DNA of 7,774 nt from Clostridiales bacterium (lineage in GTDB: Bacteria; Bacillota; Clostridia; Oscillospirales; QAMX01), in NCBI GenBank assembly GCA_016285815.1, contig JAEERN010000115.1, positions 1 through 7,774 on the forward strand. Reading direction: 5' to 3'. Position 1 is the stretch's first letter, and each line of letters opens with the position of its first letter. The notes beneath the pieces are model-generated. The model did no database searches. It was not told the origin of the DNA and saw only the letters and a list, made by a program, of their open reading frames with translations. Position numbers and translations under genes: made by a program. Shown here piece after piece: positions 7,049 to 7,774 of this stretch.

Positions 7049-7774
7049 TCAGAACGTCTTTTCCGACTGGCGGGACACGCACAGCACGATGCCCACCTCG
7101 ATCATCAGCAGCACCAGCGACGTGCCGCCGTAGCTGAAGAACGGCAGCGAAACGCCCGTCACAGGGAACGCGTTGATGACGACCATGATGTTCAGCAGGA
7201 TCTGCATGGCCAGCAGCGTCATGATCCCCGCGACCAGCAGCTTTCCGAACACGTCCTTCACGCGGAAGGCGATGCGGAAGCCCGCCGCGACGAACGCCGC
7301 GAACAGCGCGATCAGCAGCAGCGTCCCGACGAAGCCCAGCTCTTCACAGCAGATGGAGAACACATAGTCGTTCTGCGACTCCGGCAAAAACAGCTGCTTC
7401 TGCACGCTTCCGCCGATGCCCCGCCCGAAGAGCCCGCCCGAGGCCACGGCGTAGATCGACTGGACCGTCTGATAGCCGACGTCCAGCGCGTCGCTGAAGG
7501 GATCCCGGAACACCGCCAGACGCGCGCGGATGTAGCCAAAATTGGGCAGATACGCCACCATCAGCGAGACGCCCGCCGCGCCGGCCAGGCCGATCCCCGT
7601 CAGCCATTTCCAGTTGACGCCGGCGTAAAACGCGACGGCCGCGCCGGTCAGCGTCACCAGCACCAGCGCCGAGATGTGCTTCTGCATGATCAGAAACGCG
7701 TCCGTCACCAGCAGGACCCCCGCCAGCGGCACGATGCCCCAGACGAATTTCCGCACCCGCACGCCGGCCTTGTC
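7049..7774 (-). CDS. ftsW: FtsW/SpoVE-type SEDS peptidoglycan glycosyltransferase, C-terminal part (5' end outside window)
   Basis: This is an integral-membrane polymerase that builds septal glycan strands from lipid II with a partner class B PBP. The 241 visible residues read in frame to the window edge, so the N-terminal membrane segments are missing. About six hydrophobic segments are visible. The SEDS family region RDPFSDALDVGYQTVQS matches the E. coli FtsW stretch around WEDPFGSGYQ, which carries the catalytic Asp. It is followed by GGLFGRGIGGSVQKQLFLPE, the QNDYVFSICCEELGF motif, and the C-terminal VSLPFFSYGGTS signature. The stop is TGA at 7051-7049, 26 bp before the murG start, which supports one operon. 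The usual P-D-L-G-T region reads QKHIS, a histidine variant I recall from clostridial homologues. FtsW and sporulation SpoVE cannot be separated on this fragment. RodA is less likely because of the dcw context. Confidence 0.93.
   Translation of the reverse strand, partial: DKAGVRVRKFVWGIVPLAGVLLVTDAFLIMQKHISALVLVTLTGAAVAFYAGVNWKWLTGIGLAGAAGVSLMVAYLPNFGYIRARLAVFRDPFSDALDVGYQTVQSIYAVASGGLFGRGIGGSVQKQLFLPESQNDYVFSICCEELGFVGTLLLIALFAAFVAAGFRIAFRVKDVFGKLLVAGIMTLLAMQILLNIMVVINAFPVTGVSLPFFSYGGTSLVLLMIEVGIVLCVSRQSEKTF

Noticed and set aside
7023..7082. GTG start at 7082 giving MurG 20 extra residues.
   Set aside because: It lies inside ftsW. The extra residues are not MurG-like, and a ribosome site fits the TTG at 7022.
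4472..7133. Long plus-strand open frames (516 and 576 codons) opposite murA and murG.
   Set aside because: Shadow frames of well-conserved enzymes with every catalytic motif on the minus strand. The translations look compositional only.

Overview
The window looks like part of a chromosome from a GC-rich member of the Firmicutes, most likely a clostridial lineage. The evidence is a division and cell-wall (dcw) cluster in the order ftsW/spoVE - murG - murA - divIB - ftsZ, a DivIB-type FtsQ with a short basic cytoplasmic tail, strong purine-rich Shine-Dalgarno sites, and a lipoprotein gene preceded by a direct repeat matching the WalR-type consensus. The genus cannot be named from sequence alone. 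All genes are on the minus strand, so transcription runs from high to low coordinates. The codon bias leaves long open frames on the opposite strand, and these are shadows.

Layout in the direction of transcription: 7774-7049 is the C-terminal part of an FtsW/SpoVE peptidoglycan polymerase (5' end outside the window). Next come murG (7022-5895, lipid II synthesis), murA (5836-4553, first committed step of peptidoglycan synthesis) and divIB (4548-3682, divisome scaffold). A 129-bp AT-richer gap then carries a sigma-A-like promoter embedded in a perfect inverted repeat. Two complete, clearly paralogous ftsZ genes follow, FtsZ-A (3552-2350) and FtsZ-B (2314-1190), 35 bp apart and probably co-transcribed. 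A GC-rich hairpin terminator (about 1168-1135) ends this unit. The non-coding stretch 815-1139 holds a C9 run, a perfect match to a WalR/PhoP-type direct repeat, a TATAAT box and a long leader. It feeds a lipoprotein gene (814 to the window edge) whose export signal and lipobox are followed by a Thr/Ala linker made of 45-bp tandem repeats.

The genes cover precursor synthesis (MurA, MurG), septal polymerisation (FtsW), divisome assembly (DivIB) and the cytoskeletal ring (two FtsZs). The most unusual content is the tandem ftsZ pair. Both copies keep the GTP-binding signature and T7-loop catalytic residues. Both lack the usual proline-containing C-terminal peptide (I-P-x-F-L type) and instead share a Y-x-x-hydrophobic pair-x-hydrophobic pair tail. 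No ftsA lies between divIB and ftsZ. Together this suggests a two-FtsZ ring with non-standard membrane tethering, which is an inference.
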